64,000 nt of DNA, taken from Nymphaea colorata (lineage: Eukaryota; Streptophyta; Magnoliopsida; Nymphaeales; Nymphaeaceae). Position numbers and translations under genes: made by a program. The notes under the pieces were generated by a model. That model was not told where the DNA came from and made no database searches. It saw nothing but the letters and a program-made list of their open reading frames with translations. This document shows, in pieces, positions 36,314 to 48,558 of the stretch (the stretch's first letter is position 1; each line of letters starts with the position of its first letter). The DNA lies in the NCBI RefSeq assembly GCF_008831285.2, contig NC_045144.1, forward strand, positions 15,425,858 through 15,489,857. Direction: 5' to 3'.

Positions 36314-37665
36314 AGTACTGCTTGGGAATAAAGATTGTAAATGTGAAGGACTGTGTGATCTTTTTGATGTGTAAAAATGTACTTTTCTGTGCCAAAGAAC
36401 ACAATATTTTTCTCACTTGGGCAATCGATGTATTACATCCAATTAATCTAGTGCTTGAATTTCCATATAAAATGGACATGTTAAGTACCATTTTCTTCAT
36501 GACATGCCTTGAAATTAGCCCACTAATTTATCTGATATACCCATATCTTGAACATGATACACCAATGAATTAAGGTTTTATTGCCAGATTTAGACTTTGT
36601 AGTGATCTGGCAATGAAAATCCGATTCTTTTTCGGTTTCCGGGAGTTAATGCAGATGTTAGGAAAGTAGCAGCCCACTGTCCAACCCCTAGTTTTCTTTT
36701 GGCGGACAAAAGATATACGACTTCTTGATCTTCTTCAGTATCCAATTAATTCACCGAAGCATTCAAATAAACAGTGAACTCAGAAAGTTGATGGAAAGTA
36801 GGCTTTTAATATGAAGTTATGAACACATTGCAACGAAATCCAGCTACCAAATTAATCTGCATGCATATAATTTTTTTTTCTCCTTTAGTTTCTTAATCTA
36901 TACACATAAGTACATATGATATACAAGAATCTATTAAGGGGGTGTTTGATTACTTTAATTTAAAAACAACGGATCTGATGTAGCATGTTTTTGCTGATGT
37001 GACAAAAGATCCACAGCAAAGTGCATGGCGACAGTGGAGATACCTTGGGGCTGGTGGGGGCAACTGCCCACTCAAGCTTGTGTAAACTCTTGTAAATATT
37101 TTTTTATGAAGATTTTGGACTAAGGCCTAGTCATATGCCCACACCTGTCATGGGCCAATGTGTTATAGCTCTACATAATCCACTTCGATAATAAGATGGA
37201 TCAGTGCCCCTCAGCTACCACGTTCCAGCTCAGCCACTCATACATGGTATACCAAACTAAGGATCCTTGGTCGGGCATAAGATCCACATTTGAAGTCCTT
37301 GTTTTGCCTTTTTACATTGAGAAAAAGGTCGGACTTAAGATTGGAGAGCAAACTGTTCGATCTTAAATTAAATGGTTATTAAATTTTAAGGATTTTTAAA
37401 TCATGAACAATCAAAGACTCCCTATTAAAGAAATCGGTGAAATCAAACTACCAAACCAACACCAAGAGAAAGCTGAGCTCGATCGCTTCAACTTGACGCC
37501 TTTTGTAATGTAAAATATTGTATAACCGTTGAACTGGTGCCTGAATAGAACAGTCCAAAATCTTCCCATCACGTAGGGGTCCAATTGGTGGGGATGGTGG
37601 TACTGAATGGGCAGTAGATTTAAAAGTTTTATTGTTTCTTGTGCACATCATCCCTTATATGTGGT

Positions 37666-37724
<59 letters not shown>

Positions 37725-38670
37725 TTATTTATTTATTTATTTATTTATATTTATATATTTGGCATCATATATGCAAAGAGACGGATGAAAGATCCGATTT
37801 GGAACTCCATGTGAGTCCTACGACTTAAAAGGTTTTATTGTTTCTTGCGCACATCATCCCTTATATGTGGTGGTATCACACAAAAAAAATACTACTTTTC
37901 CCATCTTTAGACAGGAAGGATGGTTGCAAAAAAGAAAAAAAAAAAAAGGAAGAAAGAAAATTAACAAGAGGAGGAGAGAGAAAAATGGTTGGACCCAATT
38001 CCCATCTTTTGAAGATGAACTGAATTTTCAAGATATCTATATTTTCTGAATGAAATGTAGATGCAGAAGGGTGGACCCCAAATGTCCTCAAGTTAAATCT
38101 TGATAATTTATGAGATAGTTTGATGCAATCTCGCCAGTTTCAGTGAGCAGGAATCACCTACTATCCTCTCTCAGTTTTTAAAAGCACAAATAGTTGATGT
38201 CATGGGAGGTCGAAGTGGAGACTAACTACCTACTATCCTCTGCCTCTTCTATTGCCACAACCCCCTCAGGGATTATTATTATAAGATAAAAACTTCAAAA
38301 TTAATCCATATATGGTAGAAACACGCAAGAAAATAAGGCCAAATGGAGTTGCAAAAGTTTGCCAAGCATTGGTTCACCGCCGCTCCCAGAAGGTTTAGGT
38401 CCAAGTTCCACTTTGACAAACGCAGTTCAGCAACCAAAAACAGAAAACAACTGTTTCTGATGTACCAAACGAGCTCCTTTCCCTTCTTGTTTTAAACAAT
38501 TCTCCAAGATTGCTCGTTTTACTTAGTGATGGACACAGATAAGGGACTATTACTCAATAAATTTTTCACGGAAAATAGTTTCCGAAGTTAAAATTTACTC
38601 AATATGTCTCCTTCTTCACATTGATGAGTTGGAAGTCTTCAGATAATGATCACTAGCAGAATCATGAAGA
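36314..38670. other. Intergenic between Lhcb1 copies 1 and 2
   Basis: The part 36314-36600 is the A1-type 3' flank, matching 50051-50400. The part 36600-37870 is related to the segments before copies 4 (44510-47110) and 6 (59170-60720), with aacagtccaaaat and tttcttgtgcaca-type blocks. The part 37045-37250 is a dispersed element with ggcaactgcccac. The part 37800-37870 repeats 37628-37665 (ttttattgtttcttg). The part 38350-38650 is the distal B-class upstream region, shared with 56500-56680. No gene seen. Confidence 0.65.
37668..37750. repeat. (TA)n-(TTTA)n microsatellite
   Basis: About 26 TA units followed by about 7 TTTA units. Confidence 0.95.
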
Positions 38671-38689
38671 AAAATTGTGTAAGAGATTG

Positions 38690-38870
38690 GCAACAGAAAT
38701 CTGCACGAGAACATGGAGAAGAGAAACGAGTGGCCAAAAATGGGGCCAAAGATGGCATCGACCTATTGCACAAGAGAAGAAGATTTCAAAGATAAGAGCG
38801 TGGAGGGTCCACTCCCCACATCAGCTCTGGCTGCTTCCCTCACTTCCGCTCTATATATATGCACACTCGC
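38690..38870 (+). promoter_or_regulatory. Lhcb1 copy 2 promoter, class B
   Basis: No similarity to the class A promoters. Features are agaaatct (CCA1-like, about 38695), tggccaaaaatgg, GATAAG I-box at 38791-38796, and a strong TATA ctatatatatgc at 38851-38862. It is shared almost base for base with 56990-57162 (copy 5), and in decayed form with 53020-53160. Confidence 0.75.
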
Positions 38871-38950
38871 CCAGCTCAAAAGGCACCCACTTCAGTACTC
38901 GTTCTAGCTTCATCACTAGCACCAATTAGTCCACCTACTCTCTTCTGAAG

Positions 38951-39748
38951 ATGGCGACCATGGCTCTCTCTTCTCCCACCCTCGCAGGCAGGGCTGTCAA
39001 CATTGCTCCATCCTCCTCTGAGCTTCTTGGTGACGGCCGTGTCACAATGAGAAAGTCCGTTGCAAAGCCCAAACCCGTCTCCTCCGGTAGCCCCTGGTAT
39101 GGTCCAGACCGTGTTAAGTACCTCGGCCCCCTCTCCGGTGAATCTCCTTCTTACCTCACCGGAGAATTCCCAGGTGACTATGGCTGGGACACTGCTGGTC
39201 TCTCTGCTGACCCAGAGACCTTTGCCAAGAACAGGGAGCTCGAAGTGATTCATGCCAGGTGGGCCATGTTGGGGGCACTTGGGTGCGTCTTCCCCGAGTT
39301 GCTTGCTAGGAACGGAGTCAAGTTCGGCGAGGCTGTCTGGTTCAAAGCCGGTGCACAGATCTTCAGTGAGGGAGGACTTGACTACTTGGGCAACCCCAGC
39401 TTGATCCATGCTCAGAGCATCCTGGCCATCTGGGCTACACAGGTCATTCTCATGGGTGCAGTCGAGGGGTACCGCATTGCCGGTGGACCGCTTGGCGAGG
39501 TGACTGACCCACTGTACCCAGGTGGTAGCTTCGACCCACTGGGTCTGGCTGACGATCCTGAAGCATTTGCAGAGTTGAAGGTGAAGGAGATCAAGAATGG
39601 CCGGCTTGCCATGTTCTCCATGTTCGGATTCTTCGTACAGGCCATTGTGACAGGCAAGGGTCCATTGGAGAACCTGGCAGACCACTTGGCTGACCCAGTC
39701 AACAACAATGCCTGGGCCTACGCCACCAACTTTGTGCCCGGCAAGTGA
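38951..39748 (+). CDS. Lhcb1: Lhcb1 copy 2 (class B promoter)
   Basis: An intact single-exon 265-residue precursor. All chlorophyll-ligand residues and the WYGPDR motif are present, as in copy 1. The only difference from the common sequence (copies 3 and 4) is A65S in GESPSY, in the N-terminal stromal region before helix B. Synonymous choices such as ttcggattcttcgtac are shared only with copy 5, showing common ancestry of their coding regions. However, the 3' UTR is the general type (aagattgtaaatg) found after copies 1, 3, 4 and 6, whereas copy 5 has an unrelated 3' end. The start ATG lies in an agatggc context 89 bp after the TATA box. Confidence 0.97.
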   Translation: MATMALSSPTLAGRAVNIAPSSSELLGDGRVTMRKSVAKPKPVSSGSPWYGPDRVKYLGPLSGESPSYLTGEFPGDYGWDTAGLSADPETFAKNRELEVIHARWAMLGALGCVFPELLARNGVKFGEAVWFKAGAQIFSEGGLDYLGNPSLIHAQSILAIWATQVILMGAVEGYRIAGGPLGEVTDPLYPGGSFDPLGLADDPEAFAELKVKEIKNGRLAMFSMFGFFVQAIVTGKGPLENLADHLADPVNNNAWAYATNFVPGK

Positions 39749-40843
39749 AGCGCTCTTTAAGACTAAAGATTGTAAATGAAGCACTGTGATCTTTTTTTAT
39801 ATGTAAAAATGAATTCTGCTATTCAAAAGAGCGTAAAATTTTTCTCGCTTAAATGTTAAATCCAATTGATCTAGTGTTTGAATTCCCCCAGAAAACGGAC
39901 ATATTATCATTTGCATTATGACATGCCTGGAATTAGCCCGATTTAATATATGCAGATCCTGAACTTGATACGAATTATTTAATCCCTTTCATCAAATCAT
40001 AAGTAGAGGCCTCTTTGGTTTTCAAATATTTATTATTTAAGCTCTTAAAAAATCTAATAAAATTTTAATAACAAAATGTAAGATTTGATCATTATAGAAA
40101 AGGACACCAAATGTATTGATGCTGTTAATTGTTAGATTCAGTTTAATGTGCGAAAATGACTCAATACATTGAATAAAAGCAAAAGTTCAAGTTTATTAGA
40201 TTACCTCGTAAACATCAGAATTATAACCAATGGTATTAGTACATAACCATTTTCAAAAGTAGTCCTTATGATCGATGCCACTGGGTGAATATTTTTCTCT
40301 TTATTAAGGGCGCTCTAAAGTTCTCTTTGAAATATTTTCTCACCGCCAGCCATTGGATCAAGGTCTAAATGTATTCTCGAACAATGTCAGTTACATACTG
40401 AAAGGTTATGTGTTAATTTTTGCGAGAATTTTAGTTGTGTTTTGAAAATTACCTGAAAAAATATAATCAAATGAATTAAACTTTATACCTTCATTTTTAT
40501 TGTCATATATATAGACCGCTACAAAAATCAAAATTTAAGTATTACATGATTAATCATGAAAAGAAGAGAGAGCAAGTGCAAGCGTGTGCATGTGTTTGTA
40601 GGAAAACAGATAGTTGTCAAGTGACTTTTATATACTAAACTTAATGGAAATCATATGGGAAGTGGCTTTTAAGTAGTTCAAACAGTAGAGATTAATTTTA
40701 AAATACGGAAGTGAAGCTATTTTGGAGAGGCCAGAATTCCTCCAAAAGGTGGCAAGTTTTTCGTTTAAGAAAACTTATTGGATTCTCTCTCTTTATCTTT
40801 CTCTCTTTTTGTCCCCAAATTTTGTTGTGCATTCCCATTTCAT

Positions 40844-40879
<36 letters not shown>

Positions 40880-40958
40880 GGTAGGTATTATAGTGATTAA
40901 AGAACAGTTTACCATCTATATCTTCACCTTAGTCTCTACCATCTGATCTCTTAAAATT
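39749..40958. other. Intergenic between copies 2 and 3, distal part
   Basis: A common Lhcb1 3' flank to about 39990, then AT-rich DNA without recognised genes. A (CT)n run lies at 40848-40874. Confidence 0.6.
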
Positions 40959-41378
40959 AACAGCCCAAATACTTGCCATTAAGTCTGATATATGAAGGTT
41001 TGATAGCAATAATTCCTGTTAGGCATTTTAATTTCTGACATAACCTATCAACCATGTAGGTGTAACAACTTTTTTATCTTATAGGATGTATGAATGAACC
41101 GTTTTAAAAAAATATATAATATCTAATTAACAAATTAGATTGAATTCGGATTTAAGAAATGACATCTGATGTACTTCTAGTATACATAAATATCTGATAC
41201 GATTCAGGGATCTCAGATTTAGTTTTAAATAAATTTCCTATGTTCAATGCACTTACATATTGAAAATTGAGCAAATTAAGTTTCAAATTTAGATTTAGAT
41301 TCGGATATGAATGTTGAGTCAGATTGAAAAATTAGATTTCGGATTGATTATTCCTTTGGTTGTGATGCATGATAGCTA
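40959..41378 (+). repeat. 420-bp direct repeat, copy 1, upstream of Lhcb1 copy 3
   Basis: This segment, beginning aacagcccaaatacttgcc, recurs at 41521-41940 with only scattered differences (period 562 bp). It includes ggcattttaatttctgac, which is normally found just upstream of A-class promoters, and a gattcggattt repeat. Confidence 0.93.
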
Positions 41379-41520
41379 GGCATTTTAATAATATCTAATT
41401 AACATATATCAGACAGCTTGGACTGATCTCTTTGTGGGATATGGAAGCCAGGGGACTTTCTTGGAGGCGTTCTCTTCGAGCGAGGAGGAGCTGCGGGCAG
41501 AGGGAGGAAATGAGGGGGAA

Positions 41521-41940
41521 AACAGCCCAAATACTTGCCATTAAGTCTGATATATGAAGGTTTGATAGCAATAATTCCTCTTAGGCATTTTAATTTCTGA
41601 CATAACCTATCAACTATGTAGGTGTAATAACTTTTTTATCTTATAGGATGTATGAATGAACCGTTTTAAAAAAAATATAATATCTAATTAACAAATTAGA
41701 TTGAATTCGGATTTAAGAAATGACATCTGATGTATTTCTGGCATACATAAATATCTGATCCGATTCAGGGATTTCAGATTTAGTTTTAAATAAATTTCCT
41801 ACGTTCAATGCACTTATATATTGAAAATTGAGCAAATTAAGTTTCAAATTTAGATTTAGATTCGGATATGAATGTTGAGTCAGATTGGAAAATCAGATTT
41901 CGGATTGATTATTCCTTTCGTTGTGATGCATGATAGCTAT
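41521..41940 (+). repeat. 420-bp direct repeat, copy 2
   Basis: Partner of 40959-41378. The 142 bp between them (41379-41520) is unique and GC-richer, with gagcgaggaggagctg. The second copy is the one contiguous with the copy 3 promoter. Confidence 0.93.
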
Positions 41941-42059
41941 CGGAACTGCACCAATATCCTTTCAACTTACCGGTTTTGTGGGACCTTTATACGCTTTTGT
42001 CCTGTTTCTACCCTTATTTGGATCGCAACTTGATCCGATCCATTTTCCTAAGTCCAAAT

Positions 42060-42235
42060 ATAAATGGGTGAACTGCACGTGTGGGGCCCGCGAAATCAAG
42101 AAAATATTGGCCGCCCGATTTTCAAGAACCTCATAAATCAAGAGAACCAATCACAACCAAGATATTGATTCCATTGGATGATGTGCGCACAACGGCTAGC
42201 ATCCTCACTGCCCTCTCCACAGCGTGTATAAATCC
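42060..42235 (+). promoter_or_regulatory. Lhcb1 copy 3 promoter, class A2, with a perfect G-box
   Basis: CACGTG at 42076-42081 followed by tggggccc, then aaaatatt, CCAAT at 42147-42151, GATA at 42161-42164 and TATA tgtataaat at 42225-42233. Copies 4 and 6 have cacatgtgg at the G-box position. Confidence 0.75.
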
Positions 42236-42314
42236 AACGCCAGGTCTCAGCCAACTTCAACTCAACCCACTCATCGCCCGCCAATCTTGGATCTACCCTC
42301 ACCCACATCCTCAC

Positions 42315-43112
42315 ATGGCCACCATGGCTCTCTCCTCTCCCACCCTCGCAGGCAGGGCTGTCAACATCGCTCCATCTTCCTCCGAGCTTCTCGGTGATGG
42401 CCGTGTCACAATGCGGAAGTCCGTTGCAAAGCCCAAACCCGTCTCCTCTGGTAGCCCCTGGTATGGTCCAGACCGTGTTAAGTACCTCGGCCCCCTCTCC
42501 GGTGAAGCTCCTTCCTACCTCACCGGTGAATTCCCCGGTGACTATGGCTGGGACACCGCTGGTCTCTCTGCTGACCCAGAGACCTTTGCCAAGAACAGGG
42601 AGCTCGAAGTGATCCATGCCAGGTGGGCGATGTTGGGGGCACTTGGGTGCGTCTTCCCTGAGTTGCTTGCTAGGAACGGCGTCAAGTTCGGTGAAGCTGT
42701 CTGGTTCAAAGCCGGTGCTCAAATCTTCAGTGAGGGAGGGCTTGACTACTTGGGCAACCCTAGCTTGATCCATGCTCAGAGCATCCTAGCCATTTGGGCT
42801 ACACAGGTCATTCTCATGGGTGCGGTTGAGGGATACCGCATTGCTGGCGGACCACTCGGTGAGGTGACCGACCCACTCTACCCAGGTGGTAGCTTCGATC
42901 CACTGGGTCTGGCTGATGATCCTGAAGCATTCGCAGAGTTGAAGGTTAAAGAGATCAAGAACGGCAGACTTGCCATGTTCTCCATGTTTGGGTTCTTTGT
43001 TCAGGCCATTGTGACTGGCAAGGGTCCATTGGAGAACCTGGCTGACCACTTGGCTGACCCAGTCAACAACAATGCCTGGGCATATGCCACCAACTTTGTC
43101 CCCGGCAAGTGA
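42315..43112 (+). CDS. Lhcb1: Lhcb1 copy 3 (class A2 promoter)
   Basis: An intact 265-residue precursor, identical in protein sequence to copy 4, which makes these two the consensus of the array. The frame is open upstream to 42081, but that region is promoter and 5' UTR. The start at 42315 is set by the TATA at 42225-42233 and by homology. A second in-frame ATG follows three codons later in a gccaccatgg context, the stronger Kozak-like site. Transit peptide, WYGPDR, helix B E98/H101/R103, helix C and helix A residues are all standard. The 3' flank to about 43745 closely matches that of copy 6 (63008-63660). Confidence 0.97.
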   Translation: MATMALSSPTLAGRAVNIAPSSSELLGDGRVTMRKSVAKPKPVSSGSPWYGPDRVKYLGPLSGEAPSYLTGEFPGDYGWDTAGLSADPETFAKNRELEVIHARWAMLGALGCVFPELLARNGVKFGEAVWFKAGAQIFSEGGLDYLGNPSLIHAQSILAIWATQVILMGAVEGYRIAGGPLGEVTDPLYPGGSFDPLGLADDPEAFAELKVKEIKNGRLAMFSMFGFFVQAIVTGKGPLENLADHLADPVNNNAWAYATNFVPGK

Positions 43113-44985
43113 AGCACTCAATGAGACTAAAGATTGTAAATGTGAAGCACTGTGATCCTTTTTGGTGTGTAAAAATGTACTTTGCTATTCAAAAGAAACC
43201 ATTTTTCTCGCTTAATGTTACATCCAATTTATCTAGTATTTGAGTTCCCCCATAAAACGGGCATATGTATTAACTTCCATTTGCATTTTGACATGCCTTG
43301 GAATTAGCCTGATCCAGTATATCCAGATCCTGAAGTCGATACATTATTCAGGAACTGAGTTTTAATGCCCACATAAATGCCCTTTAGCATAAGGTTATTG
43401 AAATGTTATTGCAATTTAGAGCATACAGGTATTTTTGTTCTACTTAATACCTTTAGTACTAAACTTTTGATCTCCTTCAATTTAAGAGTTTCAAACACTC
43501 TGGTGCACTGATCTATTGTTGGTGTCATGTAGTTTTGCTGATAGGAGCTGGGAAGGTAACGTATATGGTGGTTGCAGATCTTAATTGAGTTACCATACCA
43601 ACAGTATGGTCCACATACTGTCGGTGGATGCAAATGATTTGGATTTGCTATCTGATTGGATCTTGATATGTTTATTTTGTTCTGTTCACAGTCAGATATT
43701 CTAAGAACTGATATCAATTTTGGAGTCACAATCTGTGTCTGAATCTCAAATGGTCAAATACATTGAAGTTATGGACTTCAAAATAGTAGGGCCAGGTCCA
43801 ATTCAGATTCCATAGAACAATTGTCAGTAGTTACCGGATCCACATCTCAAATAGTCACACCAACATGCTAAGTGCCCCATATTCTGGACCATTCAATATT
43901 TAGATAGAAAAATTTGGGCGGTATCCATAGTTGGCAAACTCGCTGATCCAAGTAGCAAGTCACTTGAGTCGGCTAGGATTGTCACTGGGCTCATGAGTCC
44001 AGAGTGTTGAGTCAGCTGGGATCGTCAACTAATTACAAGTCAACGAAAGTTTGTTATATATTGAATCGTGAAATAACACAAATTTTACTAGTTGTTCATT
44101 TTTAGTTGATGGAAAAATCAAACATGAAGTCTCGACATACTTATCTTCTTCATCAATTTATTGAAAACAAATGTATTATATAAATTTATGACCATACCGA
44201 GCCGAGTCAACCAGGGGAGGAGCTCAGAATTTTTCATCGCAAGGGCCAAACCATACTTTCAAAATTATACCCGAAACCTATATATATATATAAGTTTTCG
44301 AAAAAACTTATGGTGTAAAGTGTACTGATTTGCTTGTGATCTCTCTTTCATTTTTTTTTTTTAAATTAGGACACGATTTATTTAGATAATTTTTTCACGA
44401 TATGGAAGTTCCTGTTATTTAGTTTTTCGAGTAATTCTACTTATATGTCGCTTTGTCTCAAAACAAAAATAATATCTTGCTTTCTGGTACATAAAGAACA
44501 CGAAAATCGGCACCCAGCAACGAACTAGAAATGAAAATCCGATTTTTTGTGGTTTCCAATTATTGATCGATTCATTAGAAAATTATGAACATCCTGTCGA
44601 CACTATCAAGCTATTTGTTGGCTCTGCCCACGTCAGCCTATCAAAATCGCATTACAATGTTGCAGCATCGCATTGCTATGATTGAAAGATTACATCAAAT
44701 TTGTGTTACCAACCCAAGTGCCCCACGGCTAAAAAAAATCCTCGTTCTGCCACTGTATGTCCAATCCCCATATTCTAAATGTGATGTGCGATAGACGAAA
44801 AGGGAAGAATTAAAAGTGCCGGCAAACACTGTTCATCAAGTTCACATTTACCAGATCTGCACATATGTATCATTTTTTTTTCTCTTTTTCTGAATCTACA
44901 CATGGAAATATATAATAGTGTAGAAGAATGTTTTACCAAAAAAATATTGGTGCAAGCTAAGAATTTAGCAAACTCAAGCGCATTA
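43113..44985. other. Intergenic between copies 3 and 4, left part
   Basis: The part 43113-43745 is the A2-type 3' flank shared with copy 6 (gttgcagatc, gagttaccatacca, ttggatcttgatatg). The part 43920-44060 is a scrap of a gagtcgactt-type dispersed repeat, related to 50950-51190. The part 44510-44985 is related to 59160-59810; between 44610 and 44760 it holds an extra insert ending ctgccactg. No gene. Confidence 0.6.
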
Positions 44986-46781
44986 GAGGTCGTTTGATTG
45001 CTGTCCATTGGGATAGGACGGACAGAACGTCCTGTCCTTTACACTATTGTCCTGTCTTTGTGGACAATGATGTTCTTTGTCCACCGTTTGATGATTTTAG
45101 AAACAAAATACTATGTTCTTTTTGCCTGGCGTTTGTTTTGTGTGTGTTTGTTCTTTCTATTCTGTTCATCATGTCGAACGTTTGTTTCTGTCATGTCCGA
45201 TCTATTCGTTCTATCCCATATTTCAATAGCATTTTCAAATTACTGTCACCATTCTAAAAATATCCATTAACCAGCAAACTGTAAGCACATTTCAATAGTT
45301 ACTAGTGACCCTACTATAAAGCAGTTAAATTACTGTTACTTTTAGCAATTTTACCATGAAAAGGGATAAGAAGTTTATGTTCCATGGTTGGACTGAAAGA
45401 AAGCATTGGTTGTCAAAGGACCACACCACACAAACCAGTTAATTAACAAGTAACCATGATTCTCGGAAATAAATGATACTGGTACTAGTTCTTATTACAG
45501 TTCAATCAAAATATCAACTGAACAAGTCGCAGGGATGAAATGCATCACAGGAATCACCGAGGATCCCAATCTTGTTCAGAATTGGGGAGGCGGTTGGAGA
45601 GTCTCAGTCGACTGTCGCAGATGGATTTCCAGCGACAGGCGGAACTTAGAAAATCGACTGCTCCTTCCAGTGAACTCTGAAAATTATAAGATTGCGTCGA
45701 GATGTTCTGCAGACACCTGGAATTCATATCATCACTTGCTCGACAGCCGGAATTCCCGTAAGAATCAATGCCAAAGGATTCGAGTGCCGTAATCCGTCGG
45801 ATGCTTTCTCTGTTCTGCGATCTCGATTCTCCTCGAACAGAAATTGGGCGTTTTCCACAAAATCGGCAGAATTAATCAATTCTACTAAGAATGTAACAAA
45901 ATCGTACGAGAATCATTGAAATGAATAACAGTTGCGTGTTGATTCCCAAATCCTACTGGAATTTGGAGTCGCGGTGCGGAAAATTCCAACTGAAGAGAAA
46001 GGGGAGAAGGCAGAGCCGAGGAAGAATAAGCAGAGGACAGATATTTTTCAGCAGACAGAACAAAAGCGACCGGCGGTCGCCCTCCCGCGAAGACGAAGGA
46101 GTAGGAGAGAAACAAAAAGGGCAGCTCGTGGGACGGAGGAGAAGGAGAGAAACAGGAATGGCTAGGGCAGCTCGTGGAACGGAGGAGAAGGATTGAAACA
46201 GGAAGAACTAGGGCAGCTGGGGGGCCGAAACGAGGGTGGAGATGGAGGAGAAAGGCAGTTCGGGGGCAGAGGTGGAAGAGAAAGGCAGCTTGGCGGCCGA
46301 GAAGAGGAGAAAAGCAGGGGAGATGGGGGCGGAGGTGGAGGAGAAGGAGATGGCGTCGAGGGCTCGGGGTCGGTGCTCGTGGTCATCGGGGGTGGGAGAG
46401 GAAGTGTTGTGCCTTGTCTGTTGTTTTGAGGGTTAGCTCGGGACAGAATGAAACAAAAAAAAATATTTATACCCTTGTCAAGTCATCTGCCCTGTCTAGC
46501 CTGTCTTGTAAACAACAGGGGAGAGAAGGAGATGGCGTCGAGGGCTAGGGGTCAGTGCTCGTGGTCATCAAGGGTGGGAGAGGAAGTGTTCTGTCTTGTC
46601 TATTTTGAGGGTTAGCTTGGGACAGAATGAAACAAAAAAATTATTTATACTCTTGTCAAGTCGTCTGTCTTGTCTAGCCTGTCTTGTAGACAGCGTTTGA
46701 TAAAAAAATCAATTACACAAGACACACGTGTCCTGTCTCACGTGTCCTGTCTCACGTGTCCTGTGGCCATCCAACGACCTC
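44986..46781. mobile_element. Harbinger/Tourist-like non-autonomous transposon, 1.8 kb
   Basis: The terminal inverted repeats are GAGGTCGTTTGATTGC at 44986 and its near complement ccaacgacctc ending at 46781. The trinucleotide TTA flanks both sides (44983-44985 and 46782-46784), as expected for PIF/Harbinger insertion. The related flank before copy 6 (about 59800) lacks it. Inside is a purine-rich low-complexity region (46000-46430) and repeated cctgtctcacgtgt strings near the right end. No transposase is seen. The long frames in the G-rich part are compositional. Confidence 0.8.
46338..46692. repeat. Tandem duplication of about 180 bp inside the Harbinger-like element
   Basis: gaaggagatggcgtcgaggg occurs at about 46345 and again at about 46526. 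The similarity continues through gggacagaatgaaac and ctgtctagcctgtcttgta in both units. Confidence 0.88.
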
Positions 46782-46784
46782 TTA

Positions 46785-47167
46785 AGGTACAAGGCCTGAT
46801 TTTGGTGTCTATAATTCAACTTGTATATATGTAACTAGTCTTTTGCAGTACAAAGAACTAACTCTTCGAGAATTTAAAACGGAAACTAACCGTCTGCCCT
46901 GCTCCATCCATTACACCAACCTTCTTGAGGACTTGATCAACTTGGCATCATTTATAATGTAAAAAATAACAGTTGAAATGGATGAACAGAACAGTCCAAA
47001 ATGTTTTAGGTATTGTAATTAGTGGGGATCAGATCTAAAAGCTTTGTCATTATCCCTCCCTTTACATGTGGCCAATGATGGGCAGTGCCACCTCATATGG
47101 GAAACCTTGCCAACTACCAAAACAAGCTGATCATAGTATGTGATTAATTGACTACTCTCTCTCTCTC

Positions 47168-47233
<66 letters not shown>

Positions 47234-48558
47234 AATGCAACTCCTATTTACCTTAACTTGAGAGTCAAAGAAAACTTTATACTAAAATATGGGGGGATAT
47301 GTCAATGCCCTGAAGCATGATTAATGGGCATATTGGCATGTTCTATATATTAAGTTAAAAAAATCTTCCTGACTGATAACTTTGAATTTTCTCAGGTCGT
47401 CCAAGAGAAAGATGTCTTGGATGCTTTATGTCAAAGTCGTTCTATAGAGAGAAGGTAAGATATTTAATGTTCAAATGGTATACTAGTTAGTTGGAGTTAG
47501 TGAATGGAGACTCACCCAGCCATCTAATTAAAGTCATCCATCTAAAGAGATGGGTAGTTGAGAAAAAAACTAGAGAAAATGTGTGAACACATATTATATG
47601 ACAAAAATACCTATTATATTTTTCTCTTTGTTTTCCTCTTAAGTGTCCATCATGTTCGATTAAGGTCCTCGTTAGATAGGTGGGTGGCTCTTAATATATA
47701 TATATATACACACACAAATGATTAGCTTGTTTATTATGGATTCTTTTTGGGTCATATTTCCATTAATGACTCAAATGATCCTATTAAGTACTAAAACCTA
47801 TGAAAAATGAACTACCGGTCCACAAAGAGTCATGCAATCACAATAATGCAAAGCTATCGATCATTAAGCTTTAATAATAACTGGAAGGTGTAGCATTTAT
47901 TCTGTTATGTGCTTTGAAAAAAATTCTTTGCTGATCAATAACCACGCAAGCTGCAGAAGATGCAATTCTATTCTAATATACGGAACCTTGGTTCGTGTCA
48001 TGAGTCAAACACACTGCATGTGTGTTCGGAACGGTGTGTCGCAACTGACCATGAATCGCATGTGTGTTCGGAACGGTGTGTGGTAACATGGCAACCCTTA
48101 ATTTCTCTCTGCATAAACCAAAGCAGGAAATAAGTTTCTTATATCAAACTAAGAAATGTATTTTTGGAAATCTGGAAATATGTTTCTTAAAAATCAAACA
48201 CAGAAATGTGTTTCTAGAAATATATTTCTCAGTTATCACACACTCATCAAAATGGGAATCGGAAATATTTTTTTCATTCCCTTTTTTCAGAAAATATATT
48301 TCCAGAAATATATTTCCAATTTCATAATTTCATGCCATCAAACGGCCCCCAAGAGAAAATGAGAAAAATCACTTTTTATTTTCCCTTTTTGTTCTCGTAA
48401 AAAAAAAAAGGAGGCTGTTCTTTATCTTTTCAAGGTCATTATTGTTGTAATTTCAAACACTGGATCCAATCATGCAACCAGATTACTCACCAATACAATA
48501 ATTCCAGTTAGGCATTTTAATTTCTGAAATAACTTACCAACAATGGGGCCGCAACTGT
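46785..48558. other. Distal upstream region of Lhcb1 copy 4
   Basis: The part 46900-47110 matches the segments at 37500-37660 and 60230-60400. A CT/TA microsatellite lies at 47155-47230. The part 47770-48080 matches 34560-34800 (block I) and 60620-60730. A 42-bp tandem repeat carries gcatgtgtgttcggaacggt at 48017 and 48059. The part 48085-48353 is an insert absent from copy 6, rich in aaatatattt and ending ccatcaaacggcccccaa, probably a decayed MITE. No gene. Confidence 0.6.

Noticed and set aside
38876-39784. Open frame of 302 codons on the minus strand across Lhcb1 copy 2, and similar ones across every other copy (for example 49238-50140 and 57175-57984)
   Set aside because: Mirror frames of a strongly codon-biased (G/C third base) gene. 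The same antisense frame appears wherever the Lhcb1 coding sequence is, with no homology of its own.
42081-42314. N-terminal extension of Lhcb1 copy 3 (343 residues in all), and similar extensions in copies 4 and 6
   Set aside because: The extra codons run through the CCAAT/GATA boxes, TATA box and leader, and differ between copies. The conserved start MATMALSS is downstream of the TATA.
46162-46548. Pro/Ser-rich or Arg/Gly-rich proteins in the Harbinger-like element
   Set aside because: Low-complexity purine-rich DNA. No domain, and the frames change with the repeat units.
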